From CAZVWW01 sp964631265 (GTDB taxonomy: Bacteria > Thermotogota > Thermotogae > MWEM01): DNA of 19,328 nucleotides. Below the pieces are notes generated by a model. It did no database searches. It saw only the letters and a list, made by a program, of their open reading frames with translations, and had not been told where the DNA came from. How positions within the stretch are numbered: position 1 is the stretch's first letter; the number at the start of each line of letters is the position of its first letter. Location of the stretch: assembly GCA_964631265.1 (NCBI GenBank), contig CAZVWW010000037.1, positions 1-19,328 on the forward strand, read 5' to 3'. Position numbers and translations under genes: made by a program. Shown one piece after another: positions 7,380 through 15,512 of this stretch.

Positions 7380-10300
7380 ATGAAAAAGGTCAAGAACGTA
7401 CAGATCACCATGTCTTCTCCGGAAACGATCAGAAGCTGGTCAAACGGAGAAGTCAAAAAGCCTGAAACCATCAATTACCGTACATTTAAACCCGAGAGGG
7501 ACGGTTTATTCTGTGAAAAGATCTTTGGCCCGACCAAGGATTATGAATGTGCCTGTGGCAAGTACAAAGGCCGAAAATACGAGGGAACCGTTTGTGAAAG
7601 ATGTAATGTGAAGGTGGAGCCGAAAACGGCAAGAAGAAGGAATATGGGGCATATAGAACTGGCAGCGCCCGTCGTTCACCTCTGGTTCTTAAAGAGCACG
7701 CCGAGTATACTGGCCAATCTGTTGAACATGACGAGCAAAGATCTTGAAAATATCATCTATTTTGGTTCCAGAAGGATCATTGAAAAGATCTTTATCGTTA
7801 TCGATGGAAAAGGCACACCGTTTGACAAAGGGGACACCCTCTATCAGACGGAGTACGATATTTACAGCAAATTCTGGGAATTTGACGCCCAGCCGGCGGT
7901 TGTCGTTAAAAACCCGAGCGGTCCTGTTAAAAGCGACATTGGCGGCATCGTCTCGATAAAAGAGGAAGAGACCCATACCGATAAGATCATGTACTGGATT
8001 ACTGTGTCAGATAAGACTTCATCGGTCTTCAACGTGCACAAAGACCAGGTTCTTAATTTCAAGGATGGCGACAAGATTGAAAAGGATCAGGAGCTGATCA
8101 GCGAACAGACCATCGATCCAATTTATGCACCGATCGATGGTAAAGTCGAAGTTGACGAAGGACTTGGAACGATCAATATCGCACCAATTGCAACCAGTTC
8201 AGATCAGCCATCGAATTTCAGTATTCCCTATGGTGCCAGTGTCCAGGTTAAAGACGGTCAGAAGATCAAAAAGGGCGACAAACTGATCGATTCCGTCACA
8301 TACCCGGGCGTTCTATCCGATATAACCGGAACCGTTGTATTTGACAAGGGGATGTCTGTTCAGACGCTTCCCGACGGGAAGGTCAAATCCTCCTCAGCAG
8401 GCCGGGTCAGAGTGGAAAACGTCATCGAGGAGCGAAACTACCCCGTCATTGAGGGATCCATCCTTTATGTCAACGAAGGGGAAAAGATAGAAGAGGGAGC
8501 CCATATCGCGGACCGTTTCGTCTATGAGGAGGAGATTCTTTCTCTCGATGAATACGAGATGCTCGAAGAGCATTATCCGGGAATGTTTGCACCCGAAGCT
8601 GAAATAGAAAATGACAGACCCATAGAAGTTGTAACAGACATCGACAGTGAGGTTTCCGAGGAGATTGGCAAGGGAATCGGCGATATCCTGACGGACAACG
8701 AATTCGAGGCCTATGAAACCGTTTATCCCGGAAAGGTTGAAGCGAGAACCGGGGCTGAAGCCGTTGAGATCCTGCTGAAAAAGATGGATCTCGAGGGAAT
8801 CCTCGTTGAAATAGAAGACGAATTGAAGGACCTGCCCAAATCAAGTGCAAGGGTTATCAAGCTGAGGAAGCGTCTGCAGATTGTCAAGAATCTGCTCGAA
8901 TCCGAGAACGATCCGTCCTGGATGATCCTCGAGGCCGTACCGGTTATTCCGCCTGAACTCAGACCGATGATTCAGATTGAGGGAGGACGTTTCGCCACTA
9001 CGGATCTGAACGATCTGTACAGAAGGGTCATCAACCGGGACAACCGGTTGAAAAAACTCATGGATCTCGGCGCTCCCGAAGTCATTGTCAGAAATGAAAA
9101 ACGAATGCTCCAGCAATCCGTGGATGCATTAATATACAACGGCAGGATGTCAAAGGCCATCACCGACAGGGGCGGAAGGCCTCTGAAATCGCTCACAGAT
9201 CTTTTGAAGGGAAAGAAAGGGCGTTTCAGACGAAACCTCCTCGGCAAACGTGTTGATTATTCGGGAAGGGCGGTTATCGTCGTCGGCCCGGATCTCAAGA
9301 TCCACGAATGCGGTATCCCCAAGAAGATGGCGCTTGAGCTCTTTAAGCCCTTTGTACTCTCAAGGCTGCTCGGAAATGAGAGCACCTCCAAGAGTGCACG
9401 GAAACTGAAAAAGGCCATCATAGAAAAGGAAATGCCGCAGGCCTGGGAAGTGCTTGAGGATGTGATAAAGGACCATCCCATCATGCTCAACAGGGCACCC
9501 ACCCTGCACAGGATATCCCTGCAGGCCTTTATTCCAAAGCTGGTTGAAGGCAACGCCATACAGTTGCATCCCCTGGTATGCCCGCCGTTCAACGCCGATT
9601 TTGACGGGGACCAGATGGCGGTTCATGTGCCGCTCTCTGCCAAGGCACAGGCCGAAACAAAATGGTTGATGCTCTCAAGATACAATATCATCTCCCCGGC
9701 TCACGGCGATCCGCTTTCAATGCCGACAAAGGATATGATATTCGGGGTTTACTATCTCACGATGATCAACAAAAAGTTTGATGCCATCAAAAAAGAAGAT
9801 ATCAAGATGAAGTTTTCCGGACTCGAAGAAGTGTTACTCGGGATTGATCATTCCGTACTGAATCATAAGAAAGATATCCTGCATCTGCATACACCGATTC
9901 TGTTATCGATAAATGGGGAAATGGTCAAAACAACGCCGGGGCGCGCCATATTCAACGCCATGCTTCCCGAGGAGTTGAAAGATTACAACAAAACATTCGG
10001 TAAGAAGGCGATTAAAACCATCGTCTACGAGGTTTTCAAGAAGTACGGCATCGACAGAACGGCCGATCTGCTCGATGATATCAAACAGGTGGGCTTTCAT
10101 TATGCATCCGTTTCGGGGCTGACATTCTCAGTCACGGATGTTGAGATATCGCCTGAGAAACACAATATCATCGAAAAGTCAGAAGAGAAGATTGCCGTCA
10201 TCGAGAACTATTACGATAACGGTTATCTGACTGATTATGAAAGGTACAGGGAGATTATTAAGGTTTGGGACAAGGCGACAAGTGATATCCAGAAATCGAC

Positions 10301-12335
10301 TGTCAAATATATTGCCAGAGACCCTTACAACCCCTTACAGATGATGATATCATCCGGCGCAAGGGGTAACGAAGACCAGCTGAAGCAACTTGCCGGTATG
10401 CGCGGTTTGATGGCAGGACCTGCAGGCGATATTATCGAGATACCCATCAGGGCAAACTTCAGGGAAGGGTTGAGTGTTCTTGAATTCTTCCTCTCCACAC
10501 ATGGCGGTAGAAAAGGCGCCGCAGATACTGCCTTGAGGACTTCCAATGCGGGTTATCTGACCCGAAGACTTGTTGACGTGGCACAGGGTATCGTCGTGAC
10601 AAAATCCGATTGTGGCACCCACAACGGAATCGAGGCGACGGCGTTAAGGGATGATGAGATGATCATCGAAGGCCTTGAGCCGAATATCTTTGGAAGAGTG
10701 CTCGCCCAGCCGATATACGATCCCGAAACCGGAGAGATCCTGAAACATGCCGAAGATGAGAACAGATTGTATGAAAGAGATGTTATGATAAAAGATGAGG
10801 ATGCCAGTTTCCTGGCAAATTACTCAAAAGACGTACAGGTCTATCGTGAAGCGGTGCTCGAACTGAAGGACATCAAGGGGGAACATCATGAATACGCCGA
10901 GGTACAGGAGAATATATTTGCCGGAAACGGTGAACTCATTGTCCAGGCGGGAACCCCCGTCAACTGGCATCTGATTCAGGAATGCCGGGATAAAGGCGTG
11001 ACTGAGATACCCGTCGTGCAGTATCCGGTGGTTGGGAACTACTCCAAAGAGAAGCTCCTCTCCGATGATGGTAAGTTGACGCTGCTTGTGGAAGAGGAGA
11101 AGATCGACCCGCCAACGGCAAGACTGCTGATGGAAAACGATATTGAAACCGTGGAGGTCAGACCATCCATCCTGATAAGGGATGTCTTTACCTGCGAGGC
11201 TGAAAACGGTGTCTGTGCGAAATGCTACGGCATGGATCTGTCGAATCATAACATCGTGAACATCGGTGAGGCCGTCGGGGTTGTAGCTGCCCAGTCCATT
11301 GGAGAACCCGGCACACAGCTGACGATGAGGACATTCCACACAGGGGGTATCGCATCAGCCGCTGATATCACACAGGGACTTCCCCGTGCCGAGGAGTTGT
11401 TCGAGGCCAGGAAGAAACTGAAAGAAACACCGGCTGTATTCAGTACCGTCAGGGGTTTTGTGAAGGACATTAAAAACGAGGAAAGAAAGACAAAGATATT
11501 CATAGAGGACTATGACGGCGGAATACACGACTTTGAGCTCGGAACGGCTCATAAGACAAGGGTCTCAATCGGCGATAAAGTCCTGCCCGGACGAGCCTTG
11601 TCAACCGGTGCGATTCGCCCCCGTGAGCTGATGAAAGAGCTCGATGTCGACAGCACGTTCAAATACATGCTCCGTGAGATCAAGCGTGTGTATTCCGAGC
11701 AGGGGGTTGATATCCACAACAAGCATATCGAGATCATCATCCGTCAGATGCTGGGAAAGGTTGAGATCATCGATCCGGGCGACACCGATTATATGATCGG
11801 CGATCTTGTCTCCGTCAACGAAGTGAAGCGGGACAACGGAACGGTTCTCAAGAACAATGCAAAAGTGAATGAAAATCGAAAGAAGATCATTGGCAAACAA
11901 CTCCTGAAACATATCCTGGTAAAAGTAGATGGAGAAGTCAAAGAGATCGCCAAGGCCGGGGATGTTGTGGACAGAGAACTGTTGAAGGAATGTGTCGAGA
12001 ACGGTGTGAAAGAGCTTGACACGCTTTCTGAAAAAGAGGAGGCTATCAGGTATCAGATCAACATGCGTGAGCCTGCCAAGTATCAACGAAAGCTGCTCCG
12101 GATCACCAAGGCCTCTTTGAAACGCATCGGATGGCTCAGCGCCGCATCATTCCAGCAGACCTCCCAGGTACTGACTGAGAGCGCTCTCAAGAGTAGTATT
12201 GACGAGTTGCTGGGCGTCAAGGAGAATGTTATCATCGGTCAGATCATTCCTGCAGGGACCGGCATGGACTGGTATTCCGGTGTCGACTACGAAGAGAACA
12301 GGGAATTGAGACAAAATGAAGAGGAAGCCGGTTGA
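7380..12335 (+). CDS. rpoC: DNA-directed RNA polymerase beta' subunit with large N-terminal insert
   Basis: RpoC, 1651 residues, carries the polymerase active site. The first zinc site is C57, C59, C72 and C75. The catalytic loop NADFDGDQM holds Asp740, 742 and 744, which bind the magnesium. The second zinc site is C1078, C1272, C1279 and C1282. The bridge-helix/trigger-loop region includes GEPGTQLTMRTFHTGG, with the trigger-loop histidine at 1320. It is about 250 residues longer than E. coli RpoC because of an insert between the zinc ribbon and the conserved core, roughly residues 140-450. The insert contains several barrel-sandwich-type turns: DGDKIEKDQELI (229-240), DGQKIKKGDKLI (292-303) and EGEKIEEGAHIA (366-377). 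T. maritima (about 1690 residues) and Thermus have inserts in this region. The ATG at 7380 follows an AGAGGATGTGATGG ribosome site. No obvious terminator follows. Confidence 0.99.
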   Translation: MKKVKNVQITMSSPETIRSWSNGEVKKPETINYRTFKPERDGLFCEKIFGPTKDYECACGKYKGRKYEGTVCERCNVKVEPKTARRRNMGHIELAAPVVHLWFLKSTPSILANLLNMTSKDLENIIYFGSRRIIEKIFIVIDGKGTPFDKGDTLYQTEYDIYSKFWEFDAQPAVVVKNPSGPVKSDIGGIVSIKEEETHTDKIMYWITVSDKTSSVFNVHKDQVLNFKDGDKIEKDQELISEQTIDPIYAPIDGKVEVDEGLGTINIAPIATSSDQPSNFSIPYGASVQVKDGQKIKKGDKLIDSVTYPGVLSDITGTVVFDKGMSVQTLPDGKVKSSSAGRVRVENVIEERNYPVIEGSILYVNEGEKIEEGAHIADRFVYEEEILSLDEYEMLEEHYPGMFAPEAEIENDRPIEVVTDIDSEVSEEIGKGIGDILTDNEFEAYETVYPGKVEARTGAEAVEILLKKMDLEGILVEIEDELKDLPKSSARVIKLRKRLQIVKNLLESENDPSWMILEAVPVIPPELRPMIQIEGGRFATTDLNDLYRRVINRDNRLKKLMDLGAPEVIVRNEKRMLQQSVDALIYNGRMSKAITDRGGRPLKSLTDLLKGKKGRFRRNLLGKRVDYSGRAVIVVGPDLKIHECGIPKKMALELFKPFVLSRLLGNESTSKSARKLKKAIIEKEMPQAWEVLEDVIKDHPIMLNRAPTLHRISLQAFIPKLVEGNAIQLHPLVCPPFNADFDGDQMAVHVPLSAKAQAETKWLMLSRYNIISPAHGDPLSMPTKDMIFGVYYLTMINKKFDAIKKEDIKMKFSGLEEVLLGIDHSVLNHKKDILHLHTPILLSINGEMVKTTPGRAIFNAMLPEELKDYNKTFGKKAIKTIVYEVFKKYGIDRTADLLDDIKQVGFHYASVSGLTFSVTDVEISPEKHNIIEKSEEKIAVIENYYDNGYLTDYERYREIIKVWDKATSDIQKSTVKYIARDPYNPLQMMISSGARGNEDQLKQLAGMRGLMAGPAGDIIEIPIRANFREGLSVLEFFLSTHGGRKGAADTALRTSNAGYLTRRLVDVAQGIVVTKSDCGTHNGIEATALRDDEMIIEGLEPNIFGRVLAQPIYDPETGEILKHAEDENRLYERDVMIKDEDASFLANYSKDVQVYREAVLELKDIKGEHHEYAEVQENIFAGNGELIVQAGTPVNWHLIQECRDKGVTEIPVVQYPVVGNYSKEKLLSDDGKLTLLVEEEKIDPPTARLLMENDIETVEVRPSILIRDVFTCEAENGVCAKCYGMDLSNHNIVNIGEAVGVVAAQSIGEPGTQLTMRTFHTGGIASAADITQGLPRAEELFEARKKLKETPAVFSTVRGFVKDIKNEERKTKIFIEDYDGGIHDFELGTAHKTRVSIGDKVLPGRALSTGAIRPRELMKELDVDSTFKYMLREIKRVYSEQGVDIHNKHIEIIIRQMLGKVEIIDPGDTDYMIGDLVSVNEVKRDNGTVLKNNAKVNENRKKIIGKQLLKHILVKVDGEVKEIAKAGDVVDRELLKECVENGVKELDTLSEKEEAIRYQINMREPAKYQRKLLRITKASLKRIGWLSAASFQQTSQVLTESALKSSIDELLGVKENVIIGQIIPAGTGMDWYSGVDYEENRELRQNEEEAG

Positions 12336-12361
12336 TTGTTCCATTGCGTTAACATGATGAT

Positions 12362-12390
12362 TTGGATATTTCGATACGGTATGCTATAAT
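12362..12390 (+). promoter_or_regulatory. Promoter of rpmE and tRNA-Ser
   Basis: A -35 box TTGGAT (12362-12367) is spaced 17 bases from a perfect TATAAT (12385-12390), which is preceded by TGC, giving an extended -10. Transcription should start near 12397, about 33 bases before rpmE. It is the best sigma-70-type promoter in the window and separates rpmE from the rpoBC unit. Its core TATGCTATAAT recurs exactly on the other strand at 18450-18460. Confidence 0.85.
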
Positions 12391-12429
12391 ATCCCGGAAA
12401 ATTTGAAAAGTAGAATTTGAGGTGAAAGA

Positions 12430-12639
12430 ATGAGAACAGGTATACATCCCGAATTAAAGAAGATTACCGCAAAATGTGCATGCGGAGCAGAATACGAAGT
12501 ATGGACAACGCGCGAACAGATGAAGTTGGATGTCTGCAGTAGTTGCCATCCGTTCTTCCAGGGTAAGGGAGATTCAATGATCATCGATAGTGAAGGAAGA
12601 ATAGATAAGTTCAAGAAGAAATACGGAGACAGGTATTAA
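12430..12639 (+). CDS. rpmE: 50S ribosomal protein L31, zinc-binding type
   Basis: L31, 69 residues, bridges the central protuberance of the large subunit to the small-subunit head. It belongs to the zinc-containing class. The cysteine pairs are CAC (about residues 16-18) and CSSC (about 37-40), followed by the invariant HPFF and the C-terminal segment GRIDKFKKKYGDRY. It starts at ATG 12430 after GAGGTGAAAG. It has its own promoter at 12362-12390 and is followed 23 bases later by tRNA-Ser, with no terminator in between, so the two probably share a transcript. The retained cysteines mean its supply may depend on zinc. No Zur-type operator was recognised. Confidence 0.97.
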   Translation: MRTGIHPELKKITAKCACGAEYEVWTTREQMKLDVCSSCHPFFQGKGDSMIIDSEGRIDKFKKKYGDRY

Positions 12640-12662
12640 AGAATAGGGTTTTTGCACTGAGT

Positions 12663-12751
12663 GGAGGCGTGTCCGAATTGGCTAAGGAGCCAGTCTTGAA
12701 AATTGGTGGAGTTCACACTCCATGTGGGTTCGAACCCCACCGCCTCCGCCA
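12663..12751 (+). tRNA. tRNA-Ser (anticodon UGA)
   Basis: This is a class II tRNA with a long variable arm. Acceptor GGAGGCG (12663-12669) pairs with CGCCTCC (12741-12747), then discriminator G and an encoded CCA (12749-12751). The anticodon stem CCAGT/ATTGG closes the loop CTTGAAA, anticodon TGA, reading UCA and related serine codons. The variable arm TGGAGTTCACACTCCA folds into its own stem, as serine tRNAs require. The T arm is GTGGGTTCGAACCCCAC. It follows rpmE and precedes a strong terminator. Confidence 0.97.
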
Positions 12752-12763
12752 GTTTTAATATAA

Positions 12764-12801
12764 AGAGAGGGGATTGTCCTTTAATCCCCTCTCTTTTTTT
12801 T
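12764..12801 (+). terminator. Intrinsic terminator of rpmE-tRNA-Ser
   Basis: AGAGAGGGGATT (12764-12775) pairs perfectly with AATCCCCTCTCT (12783-12794), a 12-base stem with a seven-base loop, followed by eight T residues (12794-12801). It ends the + strand unit. The - strand copy of the stem is followed by a weaker TTTATATT run, so it may also stop transcripts arriving from comFB. Confidence 0.93.
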
Positions 12802-12832
12802 CTCCCCGCTCCGATACACTTTCCCACACCTT

Positions 12833-12863
12833 GCTCCGACTCCCGTCTCGTGCGGGATGGAGC
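12833..12863. other. Hairpin in the convergent intergenic region
   Basis: GCTCC (12833-12837) pairs with GGAGC (12859-12863) and TCCCG (12841-12845) with CGGGA (12853-12857). This makes a ten-pair stem with a small asymmetric internal loop. There is no T run on either side, so it is not an obvious terminator. It lies between the terminator at 12764-12801 and the comFB stop. Its function is unknown, and it may be part of the 3' end of the comFB transcript. Confidence 0.45.
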
Positions 12864-12874
12864 GCATATCTCAC

Positions 12875-12898
12875 GAAACACCCTCCAACGGGTGTTTC
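12875..12898 (-). terminator. Hairpin just downstream of comFB
   Basis: On the - strand, GAAACACCC and GGGTGTTTC form a perfect nine-base stem with a six-base loop, beginning four bases after the comFB stop codon. No real T run follows, so if it ends the operon transcript it is a weak or factor-assisted terminator. It could instead protect the mRNA 3' end. The perfect hairpin at 12764-12794 may serve as backup. Confidence 0.45.
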
Positions 12899-12901
12899 CC
12901 G

Positions 12902-13246
12902 TTAATGAGAAGGCTTCTTTTTCACTTTCTCAATTGCTTCAATAACAGCTCTCAAAACATCGACCCTCATCTGATTTCTAAAGGTGTCGAGCTTGGCGTA
13001 GACCTCCCCTTTTTCGGTAACAACATACTTGGGCGGAAGCGTGTTGAGCGCCAGCGCCTTGATATCCATCCGGCATCTGTCACATTTGCAGACCTCGAGT
13101 GTGGGCACTTGAAACATATCATCAATCACTTCGTCCACAAGGACTTCGGTGAAGTTCTCAAAGTGAAGCGGATTCCCCTCGCTATCCAACAAGGTCTGAC
13201 CATCCTCACCGAAAGCATTTTTCTGATTATTCATCTTATCTGACAT
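12902..13246 (-). CDS. comFB: ComFB-family protein
   Basis: This is a 114-residue protein of the late-competence ComFB family. The signature is clear: NFTEVLVDEVIDDMF (about 31-45) followed by CKCDRCRMDIKALALN (53-68) and LPPKYVVTEKGEVYAK (70-85), then a C-terminal helix (about 92-110) ending in a lysine-rich tail. Cysteines 53, 55 and 58 form the family's conserved cysteine cluster, probably a metal site. In B. subtilis comFB lies in the comF operon with a DNA-uptake helicase, and some family members have more recently been described as cyclic-dinucleotide-binding proteins. Its role here is unknown. ATG 13246 is used because AAAGGAGG sits seven bases upstream; an earlier in-frame TTG at 13273 lacks one. 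It follows priA by 30 bases and is the last gene of the operon. Confidence 0.88.
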   Translation of the reverse strand: MSDKMNNQKNAFGEDGQTLLDSEGNPLHFENFTEVLVDEVIDDMFQVPTLEVCKCDRCRMDIKALALNTLPPKYVVTEKGEVYAKLDTFRNQMRVDVLRAVIEAIEKVKKKPSH

Positions 13247-13276
13247 ATCATTTCCTCCTTTATCATTTAGCAAAGA

Positions 13277-15496
13277 TTAAAGGATCATCTTAATCGGGTC
13301 AATGACCACGTGGATGTTTCGTCTTGATAGATTCTCCCTCTTTATTATACACTTGATTTGCTCAAATTCAATCGCTGATTCTGTTTTAACCAGTAAATGA
13401 AATCTGAATTTACCCGATATTCGATTGATGAAGGCCTCCGCAGGTCCCATGATTAAAGTCTTTTGCCAATCCTTCTCTTTCAACTTTTCAGCCATCATGG
13501 CGAGCTGGTGCCGGGCCTTTTCACTGTCGCTGTCCCTGGATTCTATGAGGATCAGGTTGGAAAACGGGGGATAAACGGCCTTTTCTCTCTCGGCCAGTTC
13601 CGTTTTGACAAAGCCCTCGTAGTCATTTTCAATACCGAATTGAATGGCAGAATCCTCCGGAGAATAGGTCTGAATAAGGACTCTGGCCCCTGCCTTTGAC
13701 CGTCCGGCACGACCGGCCATCTGATGAATCAGATTGAAAGTCCTCTCCGGTGACCGGAAATCAGGAAAAAACAGGGTCTGATCGGCGTTGAGGATGACAG
13801 CGAGCTGAACATTCGGAAAGTTCAATCCCTTGGAGATCAAGCGGGTGCCGACAATGATATCGGCCTCATTTCGTTCAATAATCTTCATGACATTGGAGAG
13901 CGATGCATGATCGGGCTGATTCTCTCTGTCGACTCTGATGATCCTGGCGGAGGGAAAAAATCCCTCGAGTTTCTGCTCCACTCTCTCGCTTCCAAACCCG
14001 CGGAAAACCATGGCGTTCGATCCGCAAACAGGGCAGATGTGATTGTATTTTCTGGAATAGCCGCAATAATGGCATTTGAGGCGGCCGCTCTTTTTATGAT
14101 AGGTCAACGAGACATCACAATTGGGACACTTTAAAACTGTTCCGCAGATTGTGCAGGTTACATAGCTGGCATATCCCTTTTTACCGGTCAGCAGCATGAC
14201 CTGTGTCTTTTCCCGGAGTGTTTTTTCGATCTCGTCTAAGACCTGCTCTGAAAAATTCCCCGCCACCATTCTGGCATCGTTGAGATTGATCATCTCAACG
14301 TCCGGTAATCGAAGTCCCTTTGGTCTTTTCTTCAACTGATGGAGTGAATACCCCCCCGATGTCGCCTTGTAATAATCCTCAACAAGCGGAGTGGCTGATC
14401 CCAATATCACCGGGATATTCAGCATCCGGGAGAGTTTGTAGACGACCTTTTTACAGTTATAAACCGGATCGACCTCACTCTGCATATAACTCTCATCGTG
14501 TTCCTCGTCGACGATGATGAGCCCCGGTTTTTTGAGAGGCAGCCAAACGGAGCTTCTCGTCCCCAGAAGAATGTCGATGTCGGAATGAACCGCCCTGTAA
14601 AAGGCCTCTCTTCGTTCTGTTTGCGTCAAACCGCTGTGATACACAGATAGTTTTTTATCGGGGAATCTTTCCCGGACCCGCTGGATAATCTGGGGCGTCA
14701 GGCCGATCTCGGGGAGGAGAAAGATAATCTGTGAATGATTCTCCAGATAGTGCTCCATGATCTCAAAGTAGACTTCGGTCTTGCCGCTGCCTGTTATGCC
14801 ATAGAGGAGCTGTTGTAATTCGCCGTTTGCTCTCTTGGAGAAGAATTTTTCAACGACGCCTTTCTGTTCCCGGGTTAAATCCAGCCGGGCCGGTATCTGT
14901 GTTGCATGATCACGCATTGAAGAAGGGTGGATTCGGACAATCTTGTTCTTTTCAAGAGTATTGATCGGGCTTTTGGTCTTTAAGGCCAGGGCTTCAATCA
15001 GATCATCCAAGAAGGCCTCTTTATAAAACATGAGATACTGGACGATCTTCAGGCCCTGTTCGCTGAGTCTCTGTGAGAAAAGATCCTCAAGGCTTTGATT
15101 TAGGGTGATCTTCATTCTCTTCGGATCAATGACGGGCCGTTTCCTCTGCCTTCTGCTTTTGAGTTTTTCGAGTGATTTCTCACCGGTTATTCCAAATAAA
15201 AGATCATAGACCTTCCCGGGCGGGGAGAGATAGTATTGGGTTACATCATCAAGGAGATCAAGATGGAAGGGTTCACAGAGCGGGGACTCGTCGATAATGG
15301 CTTGTACCGGTTTAATCTTTTTGATATCAAAGTTAATCTCCTCCGGAACAGAAACAACATAGCCAATCTGTCTTTTCTTCTGTCCGAAGGATACGATCAC
15401 CCTTGTGCCTCTTTCAAGCGCTTGATGGCTGTAATAGGTGAACGTTCTCCTCAACGGGTTCTTTGACAGGGCTATGTTGTAATAATATCGCTTCAA
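13277..15496 (-). CDS. priA: Primosomal protein N', replication restart helicase PriA
   Basis: PriA is a 3'-to-5' superfamily 2 helicase that recognises stalled forks and reloads the replisome. It has 739 residues. The N-terminal DNA-binding region is about 1-105. The Walker A motif is GITGSGKTEVY (233-243), the Walker B/DEEH motif is VDEEHDESY (329-337), and motif III is LGSATP (365-370). The inserted zinc domain has cysteine pairs at 448/451, 457/460, 475/478 and 488/491. Motif V is GTRLISKGLNFP (550-561) and motif VI is HQMAGRAGR (591-599). The usual NRRGY segment before the zinc domain reads GKKGY (438-442). The start is TTG 15496: AAGAGG lies a few bases upstream, and the product begins MKRYYYNIAL. 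It follows tdk by 16 bases and precedes comFB by 30. Confidence 0.97.
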   Translation of the reverse strand: MKRYYYNIALSKNPLRRTFTYYSHQALERGTRVIVSFGQKKRQIGYVVSVPEEINFDIKKIKPVQAIIDESPLCEPFHLDLLDDVTQYYLSPPGKVYDLLFGITGEKSLEKLKSRRQRKRPVIDPKRMKITLNQSLEDLFSQRLSEQGLKIVQYLMFYKEAFLDDLIEALALKTKSPINTLEKNKIVRIHPSSMRDHATQIPARLDLTREQKGVVEKFFSKRANGELQQLLYGITGSGKTEVYFEIMEHYLENHSQIIFLLPEIGLTPQIIQRVRERFPDKKLSVYHSGLTQTERREAFYRAVHSDIDILLGTRSSVWLPLKKPGLIIVDEEHDESYMQSEVDPVYNCKKVVYKLSRMLNIPVILGSATPLVEDYYKATSGGYSLHQLKKRPKGLRLPDVEMINLNDARMVAGNFSEQVLDEIEKTLREKTQVMLLTGKKGYASYVTCTICGTVLKCPNCDVSLTYHKKSGRLKCHYCGYSRKYNHICPVCGSNAMVFRGFGSERVEQKLEGFFPSARIIRVDRENQPDHASLSNVMKIIERNEADIIVGTRLISKGLNFPNVQLAVILNADQTLFFPDFRSPERTFNLIHQMAGRAGRSKAGARVLIQTYSPEDSAIQFGIENDYEGFVKTELAEREKAVYPPFSNLILIESRDSDSEKARHQLAMMAEKLKEKDWQKTLIMGPAEAFINRISGKFRFHLLVKTESAIEFEQIKCIIKRENLSRRNIHVVIDPIKMIL

Positions 15497-15512
15497 TTTA
15501 TGATGCCTCTTC

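Noticed and set aside
10824..11339. 171-codon open frame on the - strand inside rpoC
   Set aside because: It lies entirely antisense to the conserved beta' core with its zinc and active-site motifs. It has no ribosome site or family motifs and is histidine/cysteine-rich low-quality sequence typical of a shadow frame.
11601..12086. 161-codon open frame on the - strand inside rpoC
   Set aside because: It is antisense to the conserved C-terminal part of rpoC. Its composition is that of a complement frame, and no start signal was seen.
3859..12335. Possible frameshift, intein or split in rpoB or rpoC
   Set aside because: Both frames run uninterrupted through all expected motifs. No splicing-type N-terminal Cys/Ser block or C-terminal HN motif was seen. 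The extra length in rpoC is the lineage-typical insert.
12802..12901. Small RNA or short gene between tRNA-Ser and comFB
   Set aside because: Two hairpins are present but there is no promoter-like sequence and no short frame with a ribosome site. They are better read as 3'-end structures of convergent transcripts.
12857..13243. 128-codon + strand open frame in the comFB region
   Set aside because: It covers the complement of comFB, whose - strand frame has the family motifs and a strong ribosome site. The + frame has neither.
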